NCBI GenBank assembly: GCA_033391075.1
Contig: JAWPMV010000001.1
Span: forward strand, 1,240,001-1,304,000
Origin: Bacteroidia bacterium
GTDB taxonomy: Bacteria; Bacteroidota; Bacteroidia; J057
Direction: 5' to 3'
DNA length: 64,000 nt
In this document: positions 27,189 through 37,600 of the stretch, piece after piece
Layout of the letters: every line of letters begins with the position of its first letter
Numbering within the stretch: position 1 is the first letter of the stretch
Program-made: the position numbers and the translations under genes
Notes under the pieces: model-generated
What the model was told of the DNA's origin: nothing
The model's database searches: none
What the model saw: the letters and a program-made list of their open reading frames with translations, nothing else

Positions 27189-29483
27189 TCACTTACTAAG
27201 TTCAAATTCAGCCATTTGATTCCCGATTCGGACTTCAAACTCTCCTGGCTCCACGATCCATCTATTGTCTCGCCCTACAAATGCGAGTTCACGTATATCG
27301 AGTTCAAAATTGACAGTTTTGCTTTCCCCGGCATCTAATTCTATCTTTTCAAAGCTCCTCAATCGCTTTACAGCTGGTGTAATGCTGGCTACCTTATCTG
27401 TAATATATAACTGAACTACCTCTTTTCCATAACGTGGGCCTGTATTTTTCACTTCTACTGAAATACTTAATTTCTCTTTCATATTGACTTTAGTTGGGAC
27501 ACTAAGGTTGGAATAGGTGAAAGTGGTATAGCTGAGACCATGTCCAAATTCAAATTGTGGATTGAAGGCATTGGTACTAAAATCTGTTTTGATTTTGTCT
27601 GTTCCTTTGTGGTCATAAGTAAGCAGGGTGTTTTCAAAACGAGGATAGGTATAGGGCAATTTTCCAGATGGATTGACATCTCCAAAAAGAATGTCCGCGA
27701 TCGCTCTGCCTCCTTCATCTCCGGGTAAATAGGCATGTACAATGGCATCTGCCAGATCCGCAATCTCGCTGATGATCCTCGGACGACCTTCTACCAATAC
27801 CAGTACGATGGGGGTTCTGGTTTTCGAGATAGCTTTCACCAGATCAATCTGGGCTTGCTCTAAACTAAGTTGATCTATGTCTCCGGGTTTTTCATTATAG
27901 GGATGCTCGCCAATACAAACTACAGCAACTTTTGCGGATCGAGCTTCTCGCACAGCTGATTTGATGCCCATACGTTTTGTGTCAGGCACACCATTAATGT
28001 AGCGCAATGTCCCGCCTTCCAATTCTTCTTTGATGGCACTGACTATCGTCTTCTTTCCGGGGGTATCATATCGGCTATCATTTCCCTGCCAGGTTCTGCT
28101 CCATCCTCCATTCATATCTATCATAGAAGCAGCAGTCGGACCAGTTACCAGGGTTCTGTCATTTTTGCTGAGGGGTAATAATCCATTTTCGTTTTTGAGT
28201 AGGGTGATGGATTCTGCTGCCACTTGATAGGCGGCTTCGGCATGTTCCGCTGAAGCAAATTTCGGGTATTGATCTTTGGGGGGAATGGCTTGTTCAAACA
28301 AACCCAGTTGAAATTTGAGTCTAAGAACCCTTCGGACGGCTTCATCAATTCGACTCATGGGTACTTCTCCTTCTTCTATCAATTCTCTGAGTAAAACTGG
28401 GAATTCCAGGTCAACCGGAACCATAGCCATGTCTATACCTGCATTGATCGACATTTTGATGGATTCTTTGTAATCCCTGGATACTCGATGTCTCGTATGC
28501 AAAAATGGAAGGTCTTCCCAATCCGAAACAGCAAGTCCGGTATATCCTAGTTCATCTCTTAGAAGATCAGTCAGGATTTTTTTATCTGAATGAACCGGAA
28601 TTCCGTTCATTTCTCCAGAGCAAATCATGATCGTAGCAGCATTGGCTTCAATCGCTTTTTCAAAGCTGGGCAGGAAATACTCTCGCATTTGCCTCTCGGG
28701 TATCCAGGCCTGTGTGCGATCCTTTCCCGTAATAGGCATACTATAACCCAGGAAATGCTTCATAGAAGCTGCAACACTATAGAGATCGCTAATATCCTCT
28801 CCCTGATTTCCCATTATACTTGCGGTTCCCATTGCTGAAACGAGATGTACATCTTCTCCAAATCCTTCCCAAATCCGTGACCAGCGAACATCTCTACCTA
28901 CATCCAGCATGGGAGTAAAATTCCAGGGAATCCCTGAGGCCCTGGTTTCATAAGCCGTAATTCTTCCCATTTTCCTGGCCAAATCCAGGTTCCAGGTAGA
29001 AGCTAATCCGATGGGTTGAGGAAAGAGGGTAGAGTTCATAGTGAAATTGGTGCCATGAATAGCATCTATCCCATATAAAACAGGAATCCCCGTTTCTTTT
29101 TCTTCCCTTGCTATCCGCTGAATGACTTCCAGTATTTCATGCCAGTGATCTTTTGTATAGGCATGTCCGCTAATATTCAAAATCGAACCGACACGAAGGT
29201 CTACCAAAACTTTCCTCAGCTTGGCTGAGTCCAGTTGATGAGGATCTTTCAAAGCATAGGGATCACCCACAGAGATCATATCTATCGCCAATTGGGTCAT
29301 TTCCCCCACTTTATCGAGGGTATCCATCCTGGCCATAAGCTCCGTGATCTTGCTCTCTATCTGAGGATTAAGGGGAGGATGTAATTCTTTTTTAGGGCCA
29401 GTGTCCGATGGTTTGCAGGCAGCCAGGAAATAAAATCCTAGCATAGCGACAACAATGCCCTTGATTATTCGTCTAATAGTCAT
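27189..29483 (-). CDS. bglX: Glycoside hydrolase family 3 beta-glucosidase, lipoprotein
   Basis: 764 residues, close to the usual length of BglX-type enzymes. A lipoprotein signal ends FLAAC at Cys23. The N-terminal (alpha/beta)8 domain has the GH3 motifs ATRASGIPW-like at 181-187, KHFLGY at 242-247 and the nucleophile Asp321 in GLAVSDWED. The C-terminal (alpha/beta)6 sandwich and the fibronectin-III-like domain (about 675-760, EVKNTGPRYGKEVVQLY) follow. It should release glucose from beta-linked oligosaccharides outside the inner membrane. The upstream gap to trpS holds an inverted repeat. No sugar transporter lies beside it. Confidence 0.93.
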   Translation of the reverse strand: MTIRRIIKGIVVAMLGFYFLAACKPSDTGPKKELHPPLNPQIESKITELMARMDTLDKVGEMTQLAIDMISVGDPYALKDPHQLDSAKLRKVLVDLRVGSILNISGHAYTKDHWHEILEVIQRIAREEKETGIPVLYGIDAIHGTNFTMNSTLFPQPIGLASTWNLDLARKMGRITAYETRASGIPWNFTPMLDVGRDVRWSRIWEGFGEDVHLVSAMGTASIMGNQGEDISDLYSVAASMKHFLGYSMPITGKDRTQAWIPERQMREYFLPSFEKAIEANAATIMICSGEMNGIPVHSDKKILTDLLRDELGYTGLAVSDWEDLPFLHTRHRVSRDYKESIKMSINAGIDMAMVPVDLEFPVLLRELIEEGEVPMSRIDEAVRRVLRLKFQLGLFEQAIPPKDQYPKFASAEHAEAAYQVAAESITLLKNENGLLPLSKNDRTLVTGPTAASMIDMNGGWSRTWQGNDSRYDTPGKKTIVSAIKEELEGGTLRYINGVPDTKRMGIKSAVREARSAKVAVVCIGEHPYNEKPGDIDQLSLEQAQIDLVKAISKTRTPIVLVLVEGRPRIISEIADLADAIVHAYLPGDEGGRAIADILFGDVNPSGKLPYTYPRFENTLLTYDHKGTDKIKTDFSTNAFNPQFEFGHGLSYTTFTYSNLSVPTKVNMKEKLSISVEVKNTGPRYGKEVVQLYITDKVASITPAVKRLRSFEKIELDAGESKTVNFELDIRELAFVGRDNRWIVEPGEFEVRIGNQMAEFELSK

Positions 29484-29548
29484 TTGTAGAAAGTAGTTTC
29501 AAATCCGGGCTGAAGTTAGTGAAAAGTAGGGAAGTGTTATAGTGCGGG

Positions 29549-29662
29549 AGTGTTGTAGAAGGAAGTGATCTTGTATTCAGGTGTCTTCGTGTTCATGTGG
29601 ATACCTTTTTTAACTACAACACTAAAACACTACAACACCTAAACCCAAGAACACGTGAACAC
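29549..29662. repeat. GTGTTGTAG inverted-repeat region
   Basis: AGTGTTGTAG at 29549-29558 is the reverse complement of CTACAACACT at 29614-29623, and CTACAACACC recurs at 29630-29639. GTGTTCATGTGG near 29590 also mirrors the ACACGTGAACAC at 29651-29662. The arrangement fills the space between the divergent GH3 and trpS genes and looks like an interspersed repeat rather than a simple operator. Confidence 0.5.
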
Positions 29663-29706
29663 TTAAATATTTTTCCGTAGTTTCGGCCTAAAATTGGAGA
29701 TAGCCT

Positions 29707-30705
29707 ATGGCACGTATTTTAACAGGCATACAGAGTACCGGAGTTCCCCATTTGGGAAACTTGCTGGGAGCCATTCTTCCGGCAATTGAGTTGGCTAATG
29801 ATCCGGCCAATGATTCCTTTCTGTTTATGGCAGATATGCATACCCTTACCAGCATCAAGGATGCTTCGGTTATTCGTGAGAACACCTATGCGACTGCTGC
29901 TGCCTGGCTTGCTTGTGGACTTGATACGGATCAATCGGTTTTCTATCGTCAGTCTGATATTCCGGAAGTAACTGAACTTACCTGGTATCTAAACTGCTTC
30001 ATGCCCTATAGTCGTCTGCAATTGGCTCATTCCTTTAAGGATAAGGCTGATCGTATGAAACTGGTTAGTGCTGGCCTTTTTACCTATCCGGTATTGATGG
30101 CTGCTGATATCTTATTGTACGATACGGATATAGTACCGGTAGGGAAGGATCAGAAGCAGCATTTGGAGTACACCCGAAACCTGGCACAGGCTATAAATCG
30201 AGAATACAAAAAGGATATACTTGTAGTACCTGATGTGCAGATCGATGAAAAGGTCATGGTGATCCCGGGAACGGATGGTCATAAAATGAGTAAGTCTCGT
30301 GATAATACCCTGGTGATCTTTATGCCGGATAAAAAATTGCGGAAAAAGGTCATGAAGATTGTTACAGATACCAAGTCAGTCGAAGAACCCAAAGATCCTG
30401 ATAGCTGCAATGTTTTCAGGCTCTACGAACTCCTGGCGGATGAAGGGCAGATTGAGGAGATGCGCAAAAACTATCTCGCAGGTAATTTTGGCTATGGTAC
30501 AGCCAAGCAGGCCCTTTTTGAATTGATCATTGAGAAGTTCAAAGATGAAAGAGAGCGCTATAACCATTATATAGAGAACCTGGAAGAGGTAGATAAGAAG
30601 CTGGCGGAAGGTGCTGATAAGGCCCGTGAAGTAGCTTTAGGGGTTCTTCAGAGGGTAAGGGAAACATTGGGTTACAAAAAAGAGGTGAAAAACCTATATT
30701 TGTAA
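29707..30705 (+). CDS. trpS: Tryptophan--tRNA ligase
   Basis: 332 residues, matching the normal length for bacterial TrpRS. The class I signatures are PHLGN (residues 14-18, the HIGH motif) and KMSKS (193-197). Other recognisable parts are TGIQSTG near the start and the ADMHTLT segment. It charges tRNA-Trp in translation. The next gene (a deoxynucleoside kinase) starts 3 bases after its stop, so the two are co-transcribed. Upstream there is AT-rich DNA with a repeat. Confidence 0.97.
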   Translation: MARILTGIQSTGVPHLGNLLGAILPAIELANDPANDSFLFMADMHTLTSIKDASVIRENTYATAAAWLACGLDTDQSVFYRQSDIPEVTELTWYLNCFMPYSRLQLAHSFKDKADRMKLVSAGLFTYPVLMAADILLYDTDIVPVGKDQKQHLEYTRNLAQAINREYKKDILVVPDVQIDEKVMVIPGTDGHKMSKSRDNTLVIFMPDKKLRKKVMKIVTDTKSVEEPKDPDSCNVFRLYELLADEGQIEEMRKNYLAGNFGYGTAKQALFELIIEKFKDERERYNHYIENLEEVDKKLAEGADKAREVALGVLQRVRETLGYKKEVKNLYL

Positions 30706-30708
30706 TAT

Positions 30709-31329
30709 ATGCATATCTGCGTTGCAGGAAATATCGGAGCTGGAAAAACAACCTTGACCTATTTACTTTCAAAGTACTTTGGCTTTGAATCATTGTTTGA
30801 GGAGAATGAGCAGAATCCATACCTCATGGATTTCTACTCTGATATGCAACGTTGGTCCTTCAATTTGCAGGTCTCCTTCCTGCAATCTCGTCTGAAAAAA
30901 CTCATGCAAATCCGCCGGGATGCCAAGAATGTCATCCAGGATCGGACTATCTATGAGGATGCCCAGATATTTGCGCCAAACCTTCATGCTATGGGCCTGA
31001 TGTCTACCCGGGACTATGAGACCTATAAAGAACTCTTTGAGACGATTGCAGATCTTGTCCAGCCTCCTGATTTACTTATATACCTGAGGGGGAGTATCCC
31101 TCGATTGGTTGAGCAAATTCAGGATAGAGGTAGAAATTATGAGGATGCCATTCGCCTGGACTACCTCAAAAGGTTGAATGAGCGCTATGAAGCCTGGTTT
31201 GAAGCCTATAGCTATGGGAAAAAGATCGACGTAGATATTGCAGAACTCAATTTTAGAGACAATCCCGAGCATTTGGGCATCATCATCAATAAGGTGAAAG
31301 GTGAGTTGTATGGTTTATTTTCTAAATAA
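30709..31329 (+). CDS. Deoxynucleoside kinase (dNK family)
   Basis: 206 residues, with the P-loop GNIGAGKTT (residues 7-15) and a DRT-type motif near 82 (VIQDRTIYEDAQIFA). RGRNYEDAIRLDYL near 140 is typical of the lid region in deoxyadenosine/deoxyguanosine kinases (dAK/dGK) of Gram-positive and Bacteroidota origin. It phosphorylates deoxynucleosides with ATP to salvage nucleotides. Substrate preference cannot be read. It is cytoplasmic and co-transcribed with trpS. Confidence 0.92.
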   Translation: MHICVAGNIGAGKTTLTYLLSKYFGFESLFEENEQNPYLMDFYSDMQRWSFNLQVSFLQSRLKKLMQIRRDAKNVIQDRTIYEDAQIFAPNLHAMGLMSTRDYETYKELFETIADLVQPPDLLIYLRGSIPRLVEQIQDRGRNYEDAIRLDYLKRLNERYEAWFEAYSYGKKIDVDIAELNFRDNPEHLGIIINKVKGELYGLFSK

Positions 31330-31487
31330 TCCATACAAATAATTATTTTTAAATTATTTATTACCAAATATCCAACAAAAATAACCGTTGGTAAGCGCTC
31401 GCTTTCAATTGAGCAAAGGGAGAGTGACCTTTAGGGCCCATTATCTATCTCAAGTATATATAATGGAAAAGGTTTAACCCAAAGCTA

Positions 31488-33071
31488 ATGCGATACCTGG
31501 CTTATGCAACTACCTTTACCTCATTCTTCTTTTTTTACTTTTTAGCCTTCTCTCAAGATCCTGTTCCTGGTGCCTGCGGCATAGTAGGGCCTAATCTACT
31601 CTCAAATGCAGAGTTTGATGCGGGGAATACAGGATTTACCAGTGATTACAATTTTTTTCCCAATAAGATCTGCAACTTTGGAGACTATACCGTCACCTCA
31701 GGAGTATTTTATGATCCCATAGATAATTGTTTCGGGGATCCTACCTTCAATCTGCAGACTATTTGGGCCGTTGAGGACAGAAACAGTCCGGGTGTTGGCA
31801 ATTTTATGATTGTTGATCCCGCTGCTGCCAATGGGGTTACAGACCGCATCTGGGAGCAGGATGTAATTGTTTGTCCCAATACGGAATATGTTTTTTCCAT
31901 CTTCGCCAAGAACGTCTACTTTCTGGAGGCGGCTTCTTACAGCGGGGTTGATCCTACCTTCAACTTCACCATAAATGGAGTGGAAATTACGGATCTGTAT
32001 GTGGATGGAGTGTTTACCGGTTCTTCCGTTGTTGACTTACCCCGTCAGGCTCAGGCCGAGGCAGGTGTTTGGAAACAGATATCCGGCAGATGGAGCTCCG
32101 GTTCGGCGACAAGTGCTCTTATTACCATGAATAATCTGGTGGGCGTAGAGCAAGGCAATGACCTGGCTATAGATGGTGCCTTTTTCGGAAGATGTGGCAA
32201 AGCCAATGAAGTTGAAATTTCTGCTGGTGCTCTTTCTCAATGTGTAGCTGAAGGTACCGTCGAACCTATCACCCTGGTTGCGACACCTGAAACCAATAGT
32301 TCAAACTGGGCTTACCATGAATGGTTGAAAAATGGAGTAGTGGCTCAGGCCGACAATTCCAATCCTATTCCTCCATATACACCGGCAGCTAATGGGGATG
32401 GAACCTATTTTGCCGACTATGAATTGCGGGTATATGATGATCCATTAGGTCTGACTTGTGCAAGTATTAGTGAAACCCTCAGTTTTCAGGAAGATTGTCA
32501 AACCATCTTTCCGGTCGAATGGCTGAGTTTTGAGGCGAAGGTTCAGGGCCAGGGCGTAATGCTGAGCTGGACGACAGGAAGTGAATTGAACAATCAGGGA
32601 TTTGAAGTAGAAGTTTCTGTAGATGGTCAACTATTTAGAAAAATCGGATGGGTACATGGTTTTGGAAATAGTTCTGAAGCCAAATCCTATAATTTCCTGG
32701 CAGATAAGTTGTTGAGAGGTGATAGTTATTTTCGCCTAAAACAAGTGGACTATGACGGAGCTTTCGAGTATAGCTCTACGGTTCAAGCCAGCTTTGTTTC
32801 AGATTTGGCCTATACCCTAAGTATAGCTCCCAATCCTATGCAGGAAGTCTCTTATTTCCGCGTGGAGTTGGATCAGGATGTTGAGGATATTCGCATGGAT
32901 ATATTTGACAGCTCTGGCAGAAGAGTAAGGGCATACTATCAGGGACCCTTAGAGGGCCAAAGGCTCTATCAATTTCCTTTCAAAAAGGAAGATTTGTTAC
33001 CGGGACTGTATTTCCTGAGAATTCAGCACAATCAGTTTATCGGAGCAAAATCCTTCTTGATTAGTAATTAA
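31488..33071 (+). CDS. Secreted protein with T9SS C-terminal sorting domain
   Basis: 527 residues. A signal peptide (ending LAFSQD) leads into an Ig-like or lectin-like beta domain of about 210 residues. A short cysteine-containing part follows, then FPVEWLSFEAK near 343-353 (with GVMLSWTTGSELNNQGFEVE after it), which starts an Ig-like stalk common in Saprospiria. The end, from about residue 443 (LSIAPNPMQEVSY ... LLPGLYFLRIQHN), is a type A T9SS sorting domain, as used for secretion and surface attachment by the type IX system. What the N-terminal domain binds is unknown. The stop codon overlaps the stop of the gene on the other strand. Confidence 0.87.
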   Translation: MRYLAYATTFTSFFFFYFLAFSQDPVPGACGIVGPNLLSNAEFDAGNTGFTSDYNFFPNKICNFGDYTVTSGVFYDPIDNCFGDPTFNLQTIWAVEDRNSPGVGNFMIVDPAAANGVTDRIWEQDVIVCPNTEYVFSIFAKNVYFLEAASYSGVDPTFNFTINGVEITDLYVDGVFTGSSVVDLPRQAQAEAGVWKQISGRWSSGSATSALITMNNLVGVEQGNDLAIDGAFFGRCGKANEVEISAGALSQCVAEGTVEPITLVATPETNSSNWAYHEWLKNGVVAQADNSNPIPPYTPAANGDGTYFADYELRVYDDPLGLTCASISETLSFQEDCQTIFPVEWLSFEAKVQGQGVMLSWTTGSELNNQGFEVEVSVDGQLFRKIGWVHGFGNSSEAKSYNFLADKLLRGDSYFRLKQVDYDGAFEYSSTVQASFVSDLAYTLSIAPNPMQEVSYFRVELDQDVEDIRMDIFDSSGRRVRAYYQGPLEGQRLYQFPFKKEDLLPGLYFLRIQHNQFIGAKSFLISN

Positions 33072-34492
33072 TCTGAGATTCTTCTGAGCAAAGCCACATT
33101 CTCGACATGAGCGGTTTGTGGGAACATATCTACGGGCTGTATTTTTAACAGCTCGTAGTTTTCTTTTAATAAGGCTATGTCTCTGGCTTGTGTGGAGGCT
33201 TTGCAACTCACATATATGATATGCTCTGGAGCCATCTCCAGGATTCGATTTACGACTTTCGGATCCATGCCAGCTCTCGGAGGATCTGCAATGAGAATCT
33301 CTGGCTTGCCGTGCTCCTGGATAAATTCCTGGTTCAGGATCTTTTTCATGTCTCCCGCATAGAAGCTGAATTTATCTTCGAGTTGATTGAGTTTCACATT
33401 CTCTTTAGCGTCTTCTATAGCTTCATTCACATATTCAATCCCTACTACCTTTTCTGCATATTCTGATACAAAAATACCGATACTGCCCGTTCCGGAATAG
33501 AGGTCATAGAGTAACTTTACTTTTTTCTTTTCGCCCAAACTTTCCACTAAAAACTCCCTAACCACTTCATAAAGAGCTTCTGCTTGTTTAGGATTGGTCT
33601 GGAAAAAGGAATTCGCCCGAATTTGGAAAGCATACTTTCCCAGTTTTTCCGTGATATATGATTTCCCTTTCCATACCTGAAAGTCCAAATCTGTATAAGA
33701 ACTGTTTTTCTTAGGATTGTGGATCCAAAGGAAATCTGTGATCTGCGGAAACTTCTTTTCTAAATGAGTAAATACCGCATCTGCTTTCTGCTCATCTCCA
33801 TCTGCCAAAATCAGGATCACCATCAATTCTCCTGTAGCGAGGGAAGAACGAAAAACCAGACTCCTCAGACTACCTGTATGTTCTCTATGGTCATAAAATG
33901 CGATACTATGTTCACGGGCAAAATCGCGAACCTCATTCCTGATTTCATTTACAATCGGCAATTGTAGCTGGCAGCTTTCGATATTGACGATTTTGTAAAA
34001 GACACGGGGTACATGAAAACCTAAGACTCTTTGATCTAAATCTTCAACTGGTCCTTCATCTCCTGTCAACCATTGATCTTTACTAGCGGTAAATTCTAGT
34101 TTATTTCGGTAGAAAAGGTCTTTTTCACAGGCCAGTATGGGCAATTTCTCCTGAGGTTCAACCTTCCCAATCCTGATAATGGCATTCTCTACATGCTTTT
34201 GTTTGTATTCCAATTGAGCCTCATAGCTCATATGCTGCCATTTGCAACCACCGCAGACCCCAAAATGCTCACAACGAGGACTGATCCGATGCGGGGAAGC
34301 TTCGAGGATCTCCTCAATGCGTGCTACCAAAGCCTTTTTTTCTTTGCGAAAAATGTGCGCACGGACTTTATCACCCGGAACGGCCTTTTCGACAAAGACA
34401 ATTCTTTCCTCATGTTTAGCGATACCTCTTCCATCTACAGCAGTATCAACTACTTCCAGTTCCGTATCGAAAGGTTTTATTCTTCTTCCCAT
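33068..34492 (-). CDS. rlmD: 23S rRNA (uracil-5-)-methyltransferase
   Basis: 474 residues from the ATG at 34490-34492; the ORF can extend to 34528 but the extra 12 residues are atypical. It has an N-terminal TRAM domain (FDTELEVVDTAVDGRGI), then the iron-sulfur cysteines C74, C80 and C83 (CEHFGVCGGC) with C174 as fourth ligand, and a Rossmann domain with DLYSGTGSIGIF and the final YVSCKAST segment, which contains the catalytic cysteine. It methylates uridine in rRNA with SAM (RumA/RlmD group; RlmCD-like use of more than one site is possible). It is convergent with the T9SS protein; the two stops overlap by 4 bases and no terminator lies between. Confidence 0.93.
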   Translation of the reverse strand: MGRRIKPFDTELEVVDTAVDGRGIAKHEERIVFVEKAVPGDKVRAHIFRKEKKALVARIEEILEASPHRISPRCEHFGVCGGCKWQHMSYEAQLEYKQKHVENAIIRIGKVEPQEKLPILACEKDLFYRNKLEFTASKDQWLTGDEGPVEDLDQRVLGFHVPRVFYKIVNIESCQLQLPIVNEIRNEVRDFAREHSIAFYDHREHTGSLRSLVFRSSLATGELMVILILADGDEQKADAVFTHLEKKFPQITDFLWIHNPKKNSSYTDLDFQVWKGKSYITEKLGKYAFQIRANSFFQTNPKQAEALYEVVREFLVESLGEKKKVKLLYDLYSGTGSIGIFVSEYAEKVVGIEYVNEAIEDAKENVKLNQLEDKFSFYAGDMKKILNQEFIQEHGKPEILIADPPRAGMDPKVVNRILEMAPEHIIYVSCKASTQARDIALLKENYELLKIQPVDMFPQTAHVENVALLRRISD

Positions 34493-34642
34493 GCCGCAAA
34501 AATAAGGAGCCTTTTTTCCCCATCCCAACTCCCGGATTATTTCCTGGATAAGCCAGGCTTAATACAGGAAGAGAAAATTTTCAGAATAAATAAACAAAGA
34601 AGGAATTTCCTAAAATGAAATCCTGGCTCTGGCGTTATAGAA

Positions 34643-34671
34643 TTGAATTTGCTCGACTTTAGCTTAACTTG
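34643..34671 (+). promoter_or_regulatory. Bacteroidota-type promoter for the lamin-tail gene
   Basis: TTG (34643-34645) is followed by 19 bases and then TAACTTG (34665-34671), matching the -33 TTG / -7 TAnnTTTG layout of Bacteroidota sigma factors, about 20 bases before the start at 34691. Confidence 0.4.
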
Positions 34672-34690
34672 TTTGCATAAATAGAAACAC

Positions 34691-37600
34691 ATGAATCAAT
34701 TTTTATCTGGGATCATTGGGGTGATCCTATGTCTCCTACCCATTTGTTTATCAGCACAACTTAGCGAGGATTTTACCGACAGAGATATTACAAATAATCC
34801 GACCTGGATCGGAGATGATTCCTTATTTAGCGTTACGGCAAATGAGGAATTGCAAAGCCAGGGAAATCCTCTGACAGAGACCATTTATTTGGCTACCGCC
34901 CAAAATCAGCTTAATGATATAGAGTGGAGGATCGATCTGAGATATGCATTTGGTCCTAGTGGAAGCAATGCGATTCGGATCTATTTGATGGCCGATCAAT
35001 CCAATATGCGAGCAGCTTTGCAGGGATACTTTTTACAAATAGGGGAAAGTGGTTCTAATGATAGTTATGACCTTTATCGTCAGGATGGAACAACGATTAC
35101 CAAAATCATAGATGGGGTGGATGGAAGAGCAGGCTCCGGAGTTGATGTTCGCATACGTGTTAGCCGAACTTTAGCAGGTGTTTGGGAACTTTATTCAGAT
35201 CCTAGCAAAACAGATAATTTTCAATTGGAAGGAAGCGCAACAGACAATACCTATAACAGTACGGCCTGGTTTGGCATTTCTGTAACGCATACTTCTTCAC
35301 GTGCCAATTCCTTCTTCTTTGACAATATATATGTAGGACCGGAAGTACAGGATACAATGGCTCCTGATCTTTTGAGTGTAAATGTACTTTCTGCAACAAG
35401 TCTGGAATTGCATTTCTCAGAGGCTATGGAAAGTAGTTCGGCCGGATCAGCCGCTAATTATCGTTTGCAGCCAGATGATGTCGCTCCTGCAAATGCTCAA
35501 CTTGATCCGACAAATGCAGCAAAGGTGATCTTGACCCTGGCAAACCCCCTGGTAAGTGGCAATAGCTATAGTATAGAAGTTTCTGGCTTGAGTGATCTTG
35601 CGGGGAATCTCATGCAAGGGACCCAAAGTCAGACTTTTGATTATTTGGAAATCGAATCTGCCCTGGCTTTTGATGTAGTGATCAATGAAATATTTGCGGA
35701 CCCGACCCCTAGTCAGGGATTGCCGGAAGCAGAATTTCTGGAACTTTTCAATAGAAGTAATAAAGTCCTGGATTTACAAAACTGGAGCATTTCTAATGGC
35801 TCTACCGTAGGGCTTTTACCTGCACATGTTATGGGTCCGGGAGAACTTTTGATTTTGACCAGAGATACAGATGCCGGGAGATATAGCCCATTAGGTACAA
35901 CCATAAGCCCGACGAATTGGACAACTCTGGTCAATAGTGGAGATAACCTGGGCCTTAGAAGTGCTGATGGAGTCTTGATAGACACGGTAGACTACGAACC
36001 TGAATGGTTCAGAGATGAGTTTAAGGCAGGAGGTGGCTTTTCTCTTGAACGCATCAATCCCGATAATCTGGATTGTCCTTCCAAAGCCAATTGGGCTTCA
36101 ACCGTAAACGCACAAGGAGGAACGCCCGGAGCTTTCAATAGCATCTTTAATCCCAATCCTGAAAATGATCCTCCTGCACTGGCAAGTGTAGCAGTTTTGG
36201 ATCCTCAGAATCTGGAACTATGCTTTGATGAGCCTATGGATGCCGCTTCGCTGAATAACTTAGGCATTTATACTCTCACAGGAATAGGCGCTCCCTTAAG
36301 TGCCGAAGCTCAAGGTCCGGATTTTGAATGTGTTCGCCTCAGCTTTTCAACGGCTTTACAACTAGGGCAAATTTATCAACTGGAAGTGGATGCTGCCGTT
36401 GTGGATTGTAGTGGAAATGCAATGGGAAGCATGTCCTCTTTACCAGTAGTGCTGGCTCGTCCAGCTCAGGCCCATGAGGTTGTATTTACAGAACTCTTTC
36501 CAGACTTCAGCCCTTCTGAAGGATTGCCGGATGCAGAATTTGTGGAGATATACAATCGGACTGCTGAGGTTCTGGACTTGAGTGGATCTGTATTGACTGA
36601 TGGAGGCGGATTTGCCCTGATCAATAATTTGCAGATTTTCCCCAATGAATATGTGATACTTTGCAAACTGGATGATGCAGAGGAGTTTGAATCTTTTGGA
36701 AAAACAGTAGGACTGGATGGCTTTCCTTCCCTCGGTAATGCGACAGATTCTTTGACCTTTTTCGCAGTGTCCGGAGATGTATTAGACTTCGTGTATTATT
36801 CTGATGATTGGTATGGAGATCCGGATAAGGCGAGTGGAGGATTTAGTCTTGAGAAAATCGATCCGAATTATCTCGATTGTAATCAGCCTGATAATTGGCG
36901 GGCGTCAGAAGCCCTTGATGGGGGAACACCCGGCAGCGAGAATAGTATCAATGGGAGTTATACAGATACAGAGCTTCCTTTAATCAGTGGCATTCGGATA
37001 TTAGGGAGTAATGGCCTGGAGCTGATTTTTTCCGAACAAATGGATCCTGCCAGCCTGGAGATGCTTAGTAATTATGTAGCAGGCCAAGGCATTGGTACTC
37101 CCATTTTAGCTATGGCTACAGCCCCTCATTATACAAGCGTTCGCCTTAGCTTCGACCAGGACTTTCAGGAAAATATACTTTATACCCTGGATGTAGCGGG
37201 CTTGTTGGATTGTGCCTCCAATGAACTGGAAGGAAGTTTCAGTTTTGGTTTGCCCTTACCCGCGCAAATTGGAGATGTCTTAATCAATGAAATTCTCTTT
37301 AATCCCCGAAGTGGAGGAGCCGACTATGTAGAAATCGCCAATGTTTCCGAGAAAATTTTGGATCTAAAGAGTTTGAGAATAGGCGAAATCTTTCCTGAGA
37401 CAGATTCCATTTTCAATTCAGATCCCCTTACTACAACTTCAGTTTTATTCTTCCCGGGCCAATTGATTTGCTTGACTGCGGATGCGGGTTTTCAGATTCA
37501 ACAATACCAACCGATTGCTGCCGCCAATTTTCTGGAGATGGAATCTTTTCCCAGCTATGATGATGGCAGTGGGGAATGCGTGATATTTTCTGATTCGGGT

